DNA of 64,000 nt from positions 310,001 to 374,000 of the forward strand of contig NZ_JAVDQG010000004.1 in the NCBI RefSeq assembly GCF_031454155.1, written 5' to 3'. The notes below the pieces were generated by a model that was not told where the DNA came from, made no database searches, and saw only the letters and a program-made list of their open reading frames with translations. This document shows positions 51,589 to 61,286 of this stretch, piece by piece (the first letter of the stretch is position 1; each line of letters opens with the position of its first letter). Made by a program: the position numbers and the translations under genes. This DNA is from Desmospora profundinema (lineage in GTDB: Bacteria; Bacillota; Bacilli; Thermoactinomycetales; DSM-45169).

Positions 51589-53085
51589 ATGCCTCGGGAA
51601 CAGTGGAGTACCAGAGCGGGCTTTTTGCTTGCGGCCATCGGATCGGCAATCGGGTTGGGAAACATTTGGCGTTACCCGTACGTTGCATATGAAAACGGTG
51701 GCGGCGCCTTTTTGCTGCCTTATTTTATCGCTTTGTTGACAGCGGGAATTCCCATCCTCATCCTGGAGTATTCGCTGGGCCATCGCTTTCAGGGGTCGGC
51801 CCCCCGTGTTTTTCGCAGTTTATCAGAGCGGTGGGAGTGGCTGGGATGGTGGCAGGTGTTCGTCTCTTTTGTCATCGTCAGCTATTACATGGTGATCATC
51901 GGCTGGGCTCTCAGCTTTACTTACTTTTCGTTTGGGACACAGTGGGGAGCGGATACGGAATCCTTCTTTTTTGGGGATTTCCTGGGCGTGACCGGCGATT
52001 TTTGGGAAATGGGCGGCTTCCAATGGAAGGTGCTATTGCCGGTGGTCTTGGTATGGGCTGTTGTTTATGTAATCTTGCTCAGAGGAGTACGAAGCGGCAT
52101 CGAACGCATGGCCAAAGTGCTGATGCCGGTACTGATTCTGATGATGGTGGCGATTACGATCCGTGCCGTCACGTTGCCGGGTGCGGGAGAAGGATTAAAT
52201 GTTCTGTTGACGCCGGATTTTAGCTCTCTGTTTGATGAAAGGGTTTGGATGGCGGCGTATGGACAGGTTTTCTTTTCTCTCAGTATCGGGTTTGGAATCA
52301 TGATCACCTACTCCAGCTACTTGCCGAAACGATCGGACTTGGCCAACAGTGGATTGATTGCTGGACTGGCCAACGGGGGTTTTGAGTTTATGGCTGCCCT
52401 GGGTGTGTTTGGTGCCCTTGGTTTTTTGGCAGCTCAACAAGGGGTTGGAGTGGATCAAGTGGTAGATGCCGGTGTGGCGCTTGCCTTCGTCATCTTTCCG
52501 CAGATCATCAATCAGTTCCCTGGATTGAATTCCTTTTTCGGAGTATTGTTTTTCGGCTCTCTGCTGTTTGCCGGAATGACATCGGCTGTCTCCATCCTGG
52601 AACCGGCGATCGCCGGTGTAAAGGAAAAATTCAACCTGACTCGTCGTGCGGCCGTCAACTGGGTGTGTGGTCCGGCATTTCTCTTTAGCTTGCTGTACAC
52701 TACCCAGGGGGGCATTCGCTATCTGGATACCGTTGATCGCTTCATCAATGCTTATGGAGTCGCTCTGGCTGGACTTGTCGAGCTCATCCTGGTAGCTTGG
52801 ATCGCCAGGAAACTGGATGAGATGCGCGAGCATATCAACGACATCTCCGACGTGCGGGTGGGAAGGGCCTGGCAGTTGTTCTTGTCCGTGGTCACTCCGG
52901 TCGTGTTGGGAGCAATGGCGGTTTTCAACCTGATCCAGGAGTGGCGGACTCCGTATGAAGGATATCCCCTCAGCGGATTAGTTACCTTGGGTTGGGGTAC
53001 GGTGATTGCGGCGATTTTATTGGCTTTTACCTTTCAATGGGTGGGCTGGCGGCAACCATTGAAACAAAAGGAGGAACGCGGATGA
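51589..53085 (+). CDS. Na+-dependent neurotransmitter-symporter family transporter (first copy)
   Basis: 498 residues. NSS signatures: TRAGFLLAAIGSAIGLGNIWRYPY near the N terminus (sodium site), NGGGAFLLPYF, and SLSIGFGIMITYSSYL in helix 6. It imports an amino acid with Na+; similarity of the tiny downstream gene to MetS suggests methionine or aliphatic amino acids. ATG 51589 is used; ATG 51580 is only two bases from AGGAGG. The next gene overlaps by four bases. Confidence 0.9.
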   Translation: MPREQWSTRAGFLLAAIGSAIGLGNIWRYPYVAYENGGGAFLLPYFIALLTAGIPILILEYSLGHRFQGSAPRVFRSLSERWEWLGWWQVFVSFVIVSYYMVIIGWALSFTYFSFGTQWGADTESFFFGDFLGVTGDFWEMGGFQWKVLLPVVLVWAVVYVILLRGVRSGIERMAKVLMPVLILMMVAITIRAVTLPGAGEGLNVLLTPDFSSLFDERVWMAAYGQVFFSLSIGFGIMITYSSYLPKRSDLANSGLIAGLANGGFEFMAALGVFGALGFLAAQQGVGVDQVVDAGVALAFVIFPQIINQFPGLNSFFGVLFFGSLLFAGMTSAVSILEPAIAGVKEKFNLTRRAAVNWVCGPAFLFSLLYTTQGGIRYLDTVDRFINAYGVALAGLVELILVAWIARKLDEMREHINDISDVRVGRAWQLFLSVVTPVVLGAMAVFNLIQEWRTPYEGYPLSGLVTLGWGTVIAAILLAFTFQWVGWRQPLKQKEERG

Positions 53086-53198
53086 ATCCGGAAGCTATAG
53101 CGGTGCTGGTAATTGGCGCAACAGGCTTGTGGGGCGGGCTGGCTTATTTCCTCTGGCATGCCTATCGAGTCGGGCAGAGGAAAAAAACCAATCCATGA
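53082..53198 (+). CDS. MetS-like small subunit of NSS transporter (first copy)
   Basis: 38 residues from ATG 53082 with AAAGGAGG upstream and a 4-base overlap with the transporter. One membrane helix (AVLVIGATGLWGGLAYFLWHAY) and a basic tail. It matches the MetS family, small proteins needed with MetP-type NSS transporters in Corynebacterium. Confidence 0.85.
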   Translation: MNPEAIAVLVIGATGLWGGLAYFLWHAYRVGQRKKTNP

Positions 53199-53203
53199 TC
53201 CAT

Positions 53204-53229
53204 GCTCCCCGTCTGTCATGACGGGGAGC
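53204..53229 (+). terminator. Hairpin after the first transporter pair
   Basis: GCTCCCCGTC, 6-base loop, GACGGGGAGC, perfect stem, no T run. Confidence 0.55.
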
Positions 53230-53356
53230 AACGCACACAAACTTTTGTTATCGGTACATTCTCATTAAAGGATTAATTCTGAAAACGTCGAATATAAGTG
53301 GTACTGGACACCTCCACGGTTGTTCAGACTCTTCATCTCAAGGGGGGAAACGGGTT

Positions 53357-54877
53357 ATGGCACAAGTAAGAGACCAGTGGACCACACGGGCCGGGTTTAT
53401 CCTGGTAGCCATGGGTTCGGCAATCGGTTTGGGCAATATCTGGCGGTATCCGTACACGGTCTATGACAACGGAGGAGGGGCCTTCTTAATTCCTTATTTC
53501 GTGGCCCTTCTGACAGCCGGGATCCCGCTTCTGTTGTTGGAGTATTCGTTGGGACATCGCTACAAAGGGTCGGCACCGCTATCCTACCGTCGATTATCGC
53601 AAAAGTGGGAATGGCTCGGCTGGTGGCAGGTATTTATGTCGTTCTTCATCGTTACGTACTATATCATTATCATCGGCTGGGCTTTAAGCTTTGCGTACTA
53701 TTCGATCGGAACTCAGTGGGGGGACGACACAAACGCCTTCTTCTTCGGAAGTTATCTCGGGGTTTCTGACAGCTTCTGGAATTTCGGCGGGTTACAATGG
53801 AAAGTATTGCTGCCGGTTCTTCTGATCTGGGGCTTTGTCTACTTTGTCATGAGGCAAAAGGCGCACAAGGGAATTGAACGTCTCAACCGGATCCTGTTGC
53901 CGATCCTGATCGTGATGCTGGTCATCATCACCATCCGCGGCATCACGCTCGAAGGGGCAACCGACGGTCTGAACGTCCTACTGACACCCGATTTTTCTGC
54001 GTTGCTAGATCACAATGTATGGATCGCCGCCTACGGTCAGGTGTTCTTCTCACTCAGTGTCGGTTTTGCTACCATGATCACCTACGCCAGCTATCTGGCG
54101 AAAGACACCGATCTTTCCAACAGCGGTTTTATCGCGGCACTCTCCAATGCCGGCTTTGAATTTTTGGCCGCGTTAGGCGTCTTCGGTGCCTTGGGTTATC
54201 TGGCTCTCACCACGGGGAATGACATCCAGGAAGTGGTATCCAGCGGAATCGGCCTTGCCTTTGTCGTCTTTCCGCAGATCATCAATACATTCCCCGGCTT
54301 CAACGATTTCTTTGGCCTGTTGTTCTTCGGCTCGCTCACTTTCGCCGGTTTGACTTCAGCGGTATCCCTGTTGGAGCCGGGAGTATCGGCCCTTCGGGAC
54401 AAGTTCGACCTGGGACGCACCAAAGCGGTGAACATCGTTTGCGGAGTGGCTGCCGTCGTCAGCATTCTGTACACCTTCGGAGGCGGCATTCGCTTCTTGG
54501 ACGTGGTGGACAATTTCCTCAACTCCTACGGTTTGTTGTTCGGTGCATTGGCCATGATCACCGCCGTCGCTTGGACTACCAACCAATTGGATAACATGCA
54601 GTCCCACATCAACAACGTGTCTGATGTTTACATCGGTGCCTGGTGGAAAATCTGCGTTAAGTATGTGACTCCGGTCATGCTGTTGTTCATGCTGGTACAG
54701 AACCTGATGCAAAACTTCATGCTCGACTATGAAGGGTACCCCATTGTCGGGAATTTGACGTTGGGATGGGGCGCCTTCTTTACTACTCTGTTGCTGGGAA
54801 TCATCACGGCCCGCATGAAGTGGAAGGCAAATACTGAAATGCTGGATCTCTTCCGCAAAATGAAGGAGGGAGCCTGA
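53357..54877 (+). CDS. Na+-dependent NSS-family transporter (second copy)
   Basis: 506 residues from ATG 53357, with AAGGGGGG upstream. Closely related to the copy before it (TRAGFILVAMGSAIGLGNIWRYPY, the same helix 6 SLSVGFATMITYASYLAK). It again ends in TGATG with a MetS-like gene. Tandem duplication is the simplest origin; divergence suggests different affinity or substrate. Confidence 0.9.
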   Translation: MAQVRDQWTTRAGFILVAMGSAIGLGNIWRYPYTVYDNGGGAFLIPYFVALLTAGIPLLLLEYSLGHRYKGSAPLSYRRLSQKWEWLGWWQVFMSFFIVTYYIIIIGWALSFAYYSIGTQWGDDTNAFFFGSYLGVSDSFWNFGGLQWKVLLPVLLIWGFVYFVMRQKAHKGIERLNRILLPILIVMLVIITIRGITLEGATDGLNVLLTPDFSALLDHNVWIAAYGQVFFSLSVGFATMITYASYLAKDTDLSNSGFIAALSNAGFEFLAALGVFGALGYLALTTGNDIQEVVSSGIGLAFVVFPQIINTFPGFNDFFGLLFFGSLTFAGLTSAVSLLEPGVSALRDKFDLGRTKAVNIVCGVAAVVSILYTFGGGIRFLDVVDNFLNSYGLLFGALAMITAVAWTTNQLDNMQSHINNVSDVYIGAWWKICVKYVTPVMLLFMLVQNLMQNFMLDYEGYPIVGNLTLGWGAFFTTLLLGIITARMKWKANTEMLDLFRKMKEGA

Positions 54878-54984
54878 TGGGAACTGGTGCATGGATCATG
54901 TTTGCCATCGGTGCAACGGTATTGTGGGGCGGTCTCGGCTACTTTCTGTGGGTGGCTTACCGCAGTAAAAAGGAAGCTGCCTGA
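54877..54984 (+). CDS. MetS-like small subunit of NSS transporter (second copy)
   Basis: 35 residues from ATG 54877, overlapping the TGA of the transporter by one base, with AAGGAGGG upstream. One helix (WIMFAIGATVLWGGLGYFLWVAY) and a Lys-rich tail. The ATxLWGGLxYFLWxAYR core is shared with the first copy. Confidence 0.85.
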   Translation: MGTGAWIMFAIGATVLWGGLGYFLWVAYRSKKEAA

Positions 54985-55034
54985 ACCGCTGGCGGATTTC
55001 CCTGCTCAACGAATGATATAGCCCTCTAACCTCA

Positions 55035-55070
55035 AACATGGCGCGGCCACTGGCCGGCGCCATGTTTTTT
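55035..55070 (+). terminator. Rho-independent terminator
   Basis: AACATGGCGC-GGCC, 3-base loop, GGCC-GGCGCCATGTT, then T run. Confidence 0.85.
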
Positions 55071-55078
55071 GGGGTATC

Positions 55079-56101
55079 CTACTTTTTTTTCCGTTTCGCT
55101 TTCCGTTCTTCTTTCCATTTCTTGTATGCCGACCGCTCCCAGGCTTTCAGGTACGGGTAGGGATCAAATGAAAAGGTGGTGCGTCCGTTGAACTTATACA
55201 TCCCGTAGTGAAGGTGTGGGGGAAATTTACCGGAAGTGCCGGGAGGGCCGTAACCGGAGGAGCCCACATAGCCGATCACTTGTCCGGGATGGACAATGGC
55301 GCCTTGTTGCAGATCTTTTTCAAATCGGCTTAGATGGGCGTAATAATGGTAATTGTTCCGGGTGTCCCGAATCCCGACGCGCCATCCACCGAAACGGTTC
55401 CACCCTTTTAACTCGACATAACCATAGCAGGTGGATAATACCGGTGTTCCATAATCGGCAAAGATATCCGTTCCTTCATGGATCCGTAACCCTCCCCATC
55501 CGCGACGATCTCCCCAGGTATTGTGGTAGGTGTAGTTATATCGGAGCGGCATGGGGAACGTGTGACGGTCCAGATCCGTAGTTCCATAATGCTGGTAAAT
55601 ATCCGCCAAATGAGAAATTACGTCCACTGTCACGGGGTGTTGGTAGTAATTCCAAATCCCTGTACGCAGGTCATCCCGGGACAAACCGTGAGCCCGTAAA
55701 AACTGGGTGATGGTAAACAAAATATCCAACGGATCGTCGGGATCGGCTGATCCGTCCTGATTCCCGTCCCGACCAATTCCACCGAAAAATCGGATCGACT
55801 CCGGTACTGTATCGTGAGGGTCGGGATTAGCCAGGCCGCTCCAGCGCTCCGGAGGTATCTGGATGGAGATGGGTCCTTTTCGTTCCGTTAAATCCCGCCT
55901 GACTCGTTGGATGTTCCGTTCGTATTGATCCATGGCGGCCAACACATACCAGGGAACTCCCGTCAATGTCTCCACTTTTTCCAGCAACTGTCTTCGTTCC
56001 ACATGTTCGTTCGATTCGTCGGAAACAGCGAACGTCGTTGTTGGGATCGCATGAAGAAAGCAAATACAAGCCAACAGGAAAGACAACCACTTTTTGTACA
56101 T
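55079..56101 (-). CDS. yunA: M23-family peptidase, YunA-like sporulation protein
   Basis: 340 residues from ATG 56101, which has GGTGG nine bases upstream; ATG 56122 and 56164 are in frame too. Signal peptide MYKKWLSFLLACICFL..., a lysozyme-like helical region (TGVPWYVLAAMDQYERNIQ, then NQDGSADPDDPLD) and a C-terminal LytM domain (GLRIHEGTDIFADYGTP, HYYAHL, HLHYGMY zinc ligands). It cleaves peptidoglycan peptides or binds a partner during sporulation. Neighbouring lipA, yutC and yutD genes match the B. subtilis yunA region. Confidence 0.87.
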   Translation of the reverse strand: MYKKWLSFLLACICFLHAIPTTTFAVSDESNEHVERRQLLEKVETLTGVPWYVLAAMDQYERNIQRVRRDLTERKGPISIQIPPERWSGLANPDPHDTVPESIRFFGGIGRDGNQDGSADPDDPLDILFTITQFLRAHGLSRDDLRTGIWNYYQHPVTVDVISHLADIYQHYGTTDLDRHTFPMPLRYNYTYHNTWGDRRGWGGLRIHEGTDIFADYGTPVLSTCYGYVELKGWNRFGGWRVGIRDTRNNYHYYAHLSRFEKDLQQGAIVHPGQVIGYVGSSGYGPPGTSGKFPPHLHYGMYKFNGRTTFSFDPYPYLKAWERSAYKKWKEERKAKRKKK

Positions 56102-56475
56102 GGAAAACAACCACCGTTTCATCAGACTGTGTGGTTTAGTTTGGTTATTTTTGAATCCCTTCATGTCCTTATCGAATGGTAATGATATACATGAAGGGAC
56201 ATTCTGCCATGCAGCTTTCGACAGATTTTTCTCACAATACCCACAGGCCCTGTGGATAACCGGCATTTTATGGGCATTTTGATCACCAGATTAAATAAAA
56301 ATCAGTCAAAGGTTTTTGGGGTGTTCCTGCCGGTAAAACCAATATTGGCGTATCACCCTGGTGTTTGTGTTACACTATCAATGGACTGGCTGGAAAGGGA
56401 TAGACGGATCCGCCGGTTCACCATAATGGAAAGAACGGTCCCGGAGGGATTTTTCATTTTTTTGCGTGGAGGGGA

Positions 56476-57369
56476 ATGGGATTGGCAACTCCTATACAGC
56501 GAAAGCCGGAATGGCTGAAAACAAAATTGACGGTTAATGAAAATTTCCGCGAGATCAAGCGGATGATGAGGGGGAAAACCCTGCATACCGTTTGTGAAGA
56601 AGCAAAATGCCCCAACATACATGAATGCTGGGCGGTACATCGAACGGCCACCTTTATGATCCTGGGAGATATCTGTACCCGGGCTTGCCGTTTTTGCGCA
56701 GTCAAAACAGGACTCCCTACGGAATTGGATTGGCAGGAGCCAGAGCGGGTGGCGGAAGCGGTGGAACAGATGGGTCTGAAACACACCGTAATCACCTCGG
56801 TGGCCCGTGACGATTTGAAAGACGGGGGAGCTGCCATCTTTGCCGCCACGATCCAGGCGGTAAGGAAACGGAATCCGCTCACCAGTGTGGAGGTGTTGAT
56901 TCCGGACTTTCAAGGGAATCGCGATGCCCTGCAGACGGTGATGGATGCCCGCCCCGATGTATTAAACCACAACATGGAGACGGTACGACGCCGTTCCGAC
57001 CGTGTACGGTCCAAGGCGAAATACGACCGCTCCCTGGAATTGCTGAAACAGGCGAAAGAGATGCAGCCGGATATTCCTACCAAATCCAGCATCATGATCG
57101 GTGTGGGGGAAGAGTGGCACGAAATCCTGGAAACAATGGATGACTTACGTGCCGTCGATTGCAATATCATGACCATCGGACAATATTTGCAACCGACGAA
57201 AAAACACTTGAAATTGGAAAAATATTATACTCCCCAAGAGTTTCGCGATCTGAAAGAAGCAGGAATGAAACGGGGCTTTGATCATGTGGAGTCCGGTCCT
57301 TTGGTACGCAGTTCGTACCATGCCCACGATCAGGTGCAGGCAGCCAAAAAATCCATCGCCACCAACTGA
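56476..57369 (+). CDS. lipA: Lipoyl synthase
   Basis: 297 residues from ATG 56476; TTG 56482 is the alternative, since GTGGAGGGG lies better placed for it. Radical SAM enzyme with both cluster motifs: auxiliary C-x4-C-x5-C ([13 protein letters not shown]) and catalytic CTRACRFC. It also has [17 protein letters not shown] and RSSYHA near the end. It inserts two sulphurs into the octanoyl group on lipoyl domains. Confidence 0.97.
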   Translation: MGLATPIQRKPEWLKTKLTVNENFREIKRMMRGKTLHTVCEEAKCPNIHECWAVHRTATFMILGDICTRACRFCAVKTGLPTELDWQEPERVAEAVEQMGLKHTVITSVARDDLKDGGAAIFAATIQAVRKRNPLTSVEVLIPDFQGNRDALQTVMDARPDVLNHNMETVRRRSDRVRSKAKYDRSLELLKQAKEMQPDIPTKSSIMIGVGEEWHEILETMDDLRAVDCNIMTIGQYLQPTKKHLKLEKYYTPQEFRDLKEAGMKRGFDHVESGPLVRSSYHAHDQVQAAKKSIATN

Positions 57370-57372
57370 CTT

Positions 57373-57410
57373 CACAAAAAACAGCCACCGATGAGTGGCT
57401 GTTTTTTGTG
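57373..57410. terminator. Bidirectional terminator after lipA
   Basis: Perfect 16-bp stem CACAAAAAACAGCCAC / GTGGCTGTTTTTTGTG around a 6-base loop. Confidence 0.92.
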
Positions 57411-57413
57411 GGG

Positions 57414-58085
57414 TCAATGAGACAGTTCTCCGGCGGAGGGAGTCATCCGCTTATGGGTCATCGGACGCTTTCCCTGGGAGAATGGTTCGTCTTCCCGTTC
57501 AAATCTTTGATCGAGAGGAGTATCTGCCCCCATCCGTTCCAGCAACTCCTCCATTTCTTGACCGTTTAATGTGGCCCGTGCGGTTCCTGCCTGGGATCCG
57601 ATGTTCATAATCTGACTTCGTGCTTCCGGATCACCGGTAACATGAATCTTGAAATAACGGGGTGTTAGGCTGAGAGCAGTTCGTTTGGCTTCATACAAGG
57701 TATCTTCATCCGGCTTGCCTTCTCGGCCTGTCACCCCGATCAAAACCTGGTCGTCCGTTACTAAAACCGCTGCATCATCAATCTGGGGCAACTTGGTTGT
57801 CAAAAAAGCGATATGTCGAGCCAATACGTTCCGGTCGATGTAGACATCCGGCCCTGGAACCGCTCCGCCGTCAGTAGCATTATACATTTCGTTTCCCGTT
57901 TGGCGGCTGTAGCCGATCATATCAAATTGCGCTCCTCGAAAACGCCGGTCGTCTCGGACATATTCCATCGCCCCTTCTGGTTCACGGTAAAGGGATTCAT
58001 TATATCCGTTATCCGGGCGTGCAGCAGGGGCGCAGGATGTGGTCATCCATAAACATACAAACAGAATCACGATGAGCCGTTTCAT
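57414..58085 (-). CDS. YhcN/YlaJ-family sporulation lipoprotein (YutC-like)
   Basis: 223 residues from ATG 58085; GTG 58088 is as likely, with AGGAGGTG upstream. Lipobox TTSCAP. Domain of the YhcN/YlaJ family: HIAFLTTKLPQIDDAAVLVTDDQVLIGV and YFKIHVTGDPE. It lies convergent to lipA, as yutC does in B. subtilis. Found in spore membranes. Confidence 0.85.
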   Translation of the reverse strand: MKRLIVILFVCLWMTTSCAPAARPDNGYNESLYREPEGAMEYVRDDRRFRGAQFDMIGYSRQTGNEMYNATDGGAVPGPDVYIDRNVLARHIAFLTTKLPQIDDAAVLVTDDQVLIGVTGREGKPDEDTLYEAKRTALSLTPRYFKIHVTGDPEARSQIMNIGSQAGTARATLNGQEMEELLERMGADTPLDQRFEREDEPFSQGKRPMTHKRMTPSAGELSH

Positions 58086-58267
58086 CACCCATATACACCT
58101 CCTGATCATAGGATGCCCTTGTTGAACCGGGCTACGCTGCCAAATGTTCCACTGTGGGAAGAAAGCAGGATTTTCGGGAGGAAAACGCGAAACAGATGGG
58201 CAAGATGAAAGATAAGAAGATATGGTACGATAAAAATAATCCCGGAACAGGCCGAGGTCGATGCAGG

Positions 58268-58615
58268 ATGGAGCGATTGGAGATACAGGGAGTCACGTAT
58301 GAACTGGTAAAAAACCACAAAAACGGCTGGAACCCGGATGCATTTCAAAAGCGGTACAGCGAAGTCTTGGATAAATATGAATTTATCGTGGGGGATTGGG
58401 GGTATGGCCAGCTTCGATTAAAAGGGTTTTTTACGGATCGGCACCCGCGGGCCACACGGGAAACGAAAATCAGCCATTTTGAGGAATATCTGCACGAATT
58501 CTGCAACTTTGGTTGTGCCTATTTCGTTTTGCGCCGGGTGAAACCGCCGCCACCCCAACAGCGACGTGGACGACAGAAAGGGCGTCGGAGCAAAAACTCT
58601 TGTCACTCCCGTTAA
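58268..58615 (+). CDS. yutD: YutD-family protein
   Basis: 115 residues from ATG 58268. YutD signatures: YELVKNHKNGWNPDAFQKRYSEVLDKYEFIVGDWGYGQLRLKGFF and CNFGCAYFVLRRV. Function unknown; conserved beside lipA across Bacillales. The basic tail (PPPPQQRRGRQKGRRSK) could bind nucleic acid. Confidence 0.9.
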   Translation: MERLEIQGVTYELVKNHKNGWNPDAFQKRYSEVLDKYEFIVGDWGYGQLRLKGFFTDRHPRATRETKISHFEEYLHEFCNFGCAYFVLRRVKPPPPQQRRGRQKGRRSKNSCHSR

Positions 58616-58627
58616 GAAAGCAATAAT

Positions 58628-58663
58628 CAAGCACCCGGTAATGTCCGGGTGCTTGAATTTTTT
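58628..58663. terminator. Bidirectional terminator
   Basis: CAAGCACCCGG, 6-base loop, CCGGGTGCTTG, then AATTTTTT. Confidence 0.88.
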
Positions 58664-58932
58664 CATTCCAACTCTTCATTGCGGTCCGGATCATCGTGAG
58701 TGGGGTGGCTGCCGGGCTGCTGCCGTGGAATCCCCTCGTGAAACGTTCGCATCTCATACGTAAACTGGGGAGCGGCGTGCTGGGAAGCTCGCCAGGGAGA
58801 TTCTTTACCTAGAACGTCTTCATTGGTAGAAGAGCCGTAAGGTCCTTCCGGAAACTCTTCGGGAAAGAGGTCATTCCGTTGGGATTCTACCGTGCCCAGA
58901 TCATGGTACGGGGTATTTTTGCGACGGATCAA
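58663..58932 (-). CDS. Small conserved acidic protein, unknown
   Basis: 89 residues from TTG 58932, with CGGAGGTGG seven bases upstream. Hydrophilic, no membrane segment. It has RRKNTPYHDLGTVESQRNDL, EEFPEGPYGS, WRASQHAAPQFTYEMRTFHEGIP and ends PTHDDP. The ordered motifs look conserved, but I do not recognise the family. It is upstream of a terminator shared with yutD. Confidence 0.6.
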   Translation of the reverse strand: MIRRKNTPYHDLGTVESQRNDLFPEEFPEGPYGSSTNEDVLGKESPWRASQHAAPQFTYEMRTFHEGIPRQQPGSHPTHDDPDRNEELE

Positions 58933-58997
58933 AAAGAACCACCTCCGATCTTGACTCTTAGCATGGATCGGCAGGTGGTTCTTATGCATCGGAACTT

Positions 58998-59270
58998 TTA
59001 CAGAAGGGAATGCAAATACTCTTTCAGCTCGCTGGCTTCCTCTTCGCTCATTCCATAAACATGTTCCAAATAACCCGGTTCCTCCAGATCGTCTGAACCG
59101 ATAAGGGCATAGCGATTGGATTGAATGTTAAACACCAATAGCTTTCCGTAAAATCGCCGGGTGGAGGTGATTCCCAAATCGAAGCGGCTGGTTTCGCCGA
59201 CGAAACTGACGAATCGGGTGCGGGTGTCTTCTACATCGTCGTACAGGAACATCCATTCTTCGTTGGACAT
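58998..59270 (-). CDS. DUF3055/SAV0927-family protein
   Basis: 90 residues from ATG 59270. FLYDDVEDTRTRFVSFVGETSRFDLGI, RFYGKLLVFNIQSNRYALIG and DDLEEPGYLEHVYGMSEEEASEL match the small SAV0927/DUF3055 family of Firmicutes, function unknown. Family name from memory. Confidence 0.75.
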   Translation of the reverse strand: MSNEEWMFLYDDVEDTRTRFVSFVGETSRFDLGITSTRRFYGKLLVFNIQSNRYALIGSDDLEEPGYLEHVYGMSEEEASELKEYLHSLL

Positions 59271-59344
59271 GGACCTAACCCCTTTGATGACAGGTTCCCA
59301 TCATTATACACGATCACGGGGGAGGTCGGGCAACTGTAGATCCG

Positions 59345-60004
59345 TCAAAAGATCCCAAGGAATCGGGCTTTCTTTTGCCGCCGGGGTGTCATTTGGCTTT
59401 CGGAAGTGGCGGAAGCCAGTCGGTGTGAAAATGTGGCGTTGCGCAGCTCCATTTTCAGTTGATCGTGCTTTTTGCCGATTTCGTCGATCATGTTTTGAAC
59501 GGTGGTGACGGGTACCATGTTATGCTGCTGTTTGACTTGAGCGGCGGCTACCGTTCGCTCCATCTCCTCCATGACGTCAAACATGGTGAATACGTGATCC
59601 TCCAATTGATCCAAACGAGTAAATACCGTTTCCATCATCTCGCCGATTTCATCTAGGCTTCCCACAATTCGGTGGACGGGCACTTCCTGATTAAAAGGCA
59701 GGGCGGGAGAGAGGGCCTCCTCTTCCTGCGGAGGGGAATCCTCTGAAATTCTTTCCACTTCCCATTCTCCTTCTTTCATCAGATCCTGCCGAATCTGACG
59801 CATGGACTTGTTTGTTTCTTGCAAACGCTCTTGAATGTTTTCCAGCCGCCTAAAACTTTCTTCTGTCAGCATGTAATGACCACGATCGTTTACATCGGGA
59901 GAGATGTATTCTTCAAAAGCATCGATCCACTTTCGGACCGTGCGCGCGTGGACGTGGAGGCGTTCGGCGGCCTCCCGTGTGGTAATGTACGCTTGTTCAG
60001 CCAT
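59345..60004 (-). CDS. MerR-type HTH plus coiled coil protein (RacA-like)
   Basis: 219 residues from ATG 60004 behind GGGGAGG. An N-terminal MerR-like helix-turn-helix (ITTREAAERLHVHARTVRKWIDAF, then GHYMLTEESFRRL) is followed by a long helical, coiled-coil region and a basic C-terminus (TPRRQKKARFLGIF). This architecture resembles RacA, which anchors the chromosome to the cell pole in sporulation, but the family match is only by layout. The region upstream (60005-60166) holds no gene. Confidence 0.65.
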   Translation of the reverse strand: MAEQAYITTREAAERLHVHARTVRKWIDAFEEYISPDVNDRGHYMLTEESFRRLENIQERLQETNKSMRQIRQDLMKEGEWEVERISEDSPPQEEEALSPALPFNQEVPVHRIVGSLDEIGEMMETVFTRLDQLEDHVFTMFDVMEEMERTVAAAQVKQQHNMVPVTTVQNMIDEIGKKHDQLKMELRNATFSHRLASATSESQMTPRRQKKARFLGIF

Positions 60005-60166
60005 AGCGGAATCCTCCCCGAAATACAGGTTTTATCCCCAATTTTCGGGAAATGAAAGCGGAATCCTTCCCCGCCGACAAAGGATGCCACTCTGTGACAA
60101 ACAAAGTCTCCAGTTGACAATGGAATTCATGACATAATCGGATTCCCGTCTTTTCTGCGGATTCCG

Positions 60167-60196
60167 CAAAAAAACCAGACTCCAAAAAGAGTCTGG
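60167..60196 (-). terminator. Rho-independent terminator of the acyltransferase gene
   Basis: On the minus strand CCAGACTC, 6-base loop, GAGTCTGG, then seven T. Confidence 0.9.
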
Positions 60197-60206
60197 AAAG
60201 ATCCGA

Positions 60207-61286
60207 TTAAGACGAAGTTGCATCAGACGGATTCTTTAGTCGCCGAGTGCTTCGCTTTTCATGGAAAATCCAGTGAGCTTTCGGTTGAACCAGGGGATGG
60301 GTAGCCGCCATCACCCATTTGGAAGAGAGGAGGATTGTCAGCAAAACGGAAGCGAGTGTCACAGTCAAGTAAAAGATCGGGCCCGAGAAGAGTTCATTCC
60401 AGTTAAAAGCGGTGTAAGCCCGGATGAAAAACCCGTGAAACAGGTAAACATAGATAGACCGGGCGCCCCATTCACTAAATACAGTCTTGCCGCGGGGGAC
60501 AATCACCAGGAACAGGATGGATACCATCAGTGCAAGGGCCATCAAGCCGAGACGATAGAGACCGGCGTACCATTCGGTATGCCCCACATCCTCATAGGGA
60601 AGGGCGAAAAACATCCACTGACGCCAGTTGGCGTCAAGAGGAGATAAGAATTCCAGACCATACATCAGTGGAAACAATGCAGCCAATCCAATCCAGGCGA
60701 CCCAGCGCTTTACGGATTTGAACAACCAGTCAAAATGGTGTCGTTGCAACAAATACCCCAACAAGAAGAAGGGAAAGAAAGCAACGGTCCGTGATAAACT
60801 GAGGTAGCGGTCGGCTTCGTCCACATACCCGATCATAATGGATAGGGCAAAGGCGGTAGCCAATGGGTATTTCAGCGTGATGAAATAGGGAAGAATCAAC
60901 CGCCATAAAAACATGCTGAACAGGAACCACATAATCCAATAGGGTTCCAGGATGGAGATATCGATCCGGTCTGTACCATAGAGCAAGTGATCGTAGACCG
61001 AGTATAGTATTTCGAATATCACGTAAGGGATCAGAATGCTGGCGATAATTTTTTTACTCTGGTCTTCTTTGTGGATGTTTTTTGAGAAGTAACCGGCAAT
61101 CAGGATGAACAAGGGCATATGGAAAGAATAAATAGCCAGGTAAGACACTTTCAAGATCGTACTGTCATCAATGAGCGATGCATAGGCATGTCCGATCACT
61201 ACTAACAAGACTAACAGAAATTTTACATTGTCAAAGTAATAATCCCGTTGCCTTGGTTTGATTTCTTCCGGCTTTGGAATGCTCAT
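60207..61286 (-). CDS. Membrane acyltransferase (Acyltransferase 3/OatA-like)
   Basis: 359 residues from ATG 61286; the frame runs to 61346, with neither start having a strong site. RDYYFDNVKFLLVLLVVIGHAY (family histidine) and FSFHMPLFILIAGYFSKN-like segments with about ten helices identify the family; IYVYLFHGFFIRAY is the last signature. It acetylates a surface polymer. Separate from the one at 35907. Confidence 0.85.
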   Translation of the reverse strand: MSIPKPEEIKPRQRDYYFDNVKFLLVLLVVIGHAYASLIDDSTILKVSYLAIYSFHMPLFILIAGYFSKNIHKEDQSKKIIASILIPYVIFEILYSVYDHLLYGTDRIDISILEPYWIMWFLFSMFLWRLILPYFITLKYPLATAFALSIMIGYVDEADRYLSLSRTVAFFPFFLLGYLLQRHHFDWLFKSVKRWVAWIGLAALFPLMYGLEFLSPLDANWRQWMFFALPYEDVGHTEWYAGLYRLGLMALALMVSILFLVIVPRGKTVFSEWGARSIYVYLFHGFFIRAYTAFNWNELFSGPIFYLTVTLASVLLTILLSSKWVMAATHPLVQPKAHWIFHEKRSTRRLKNPSDATSS

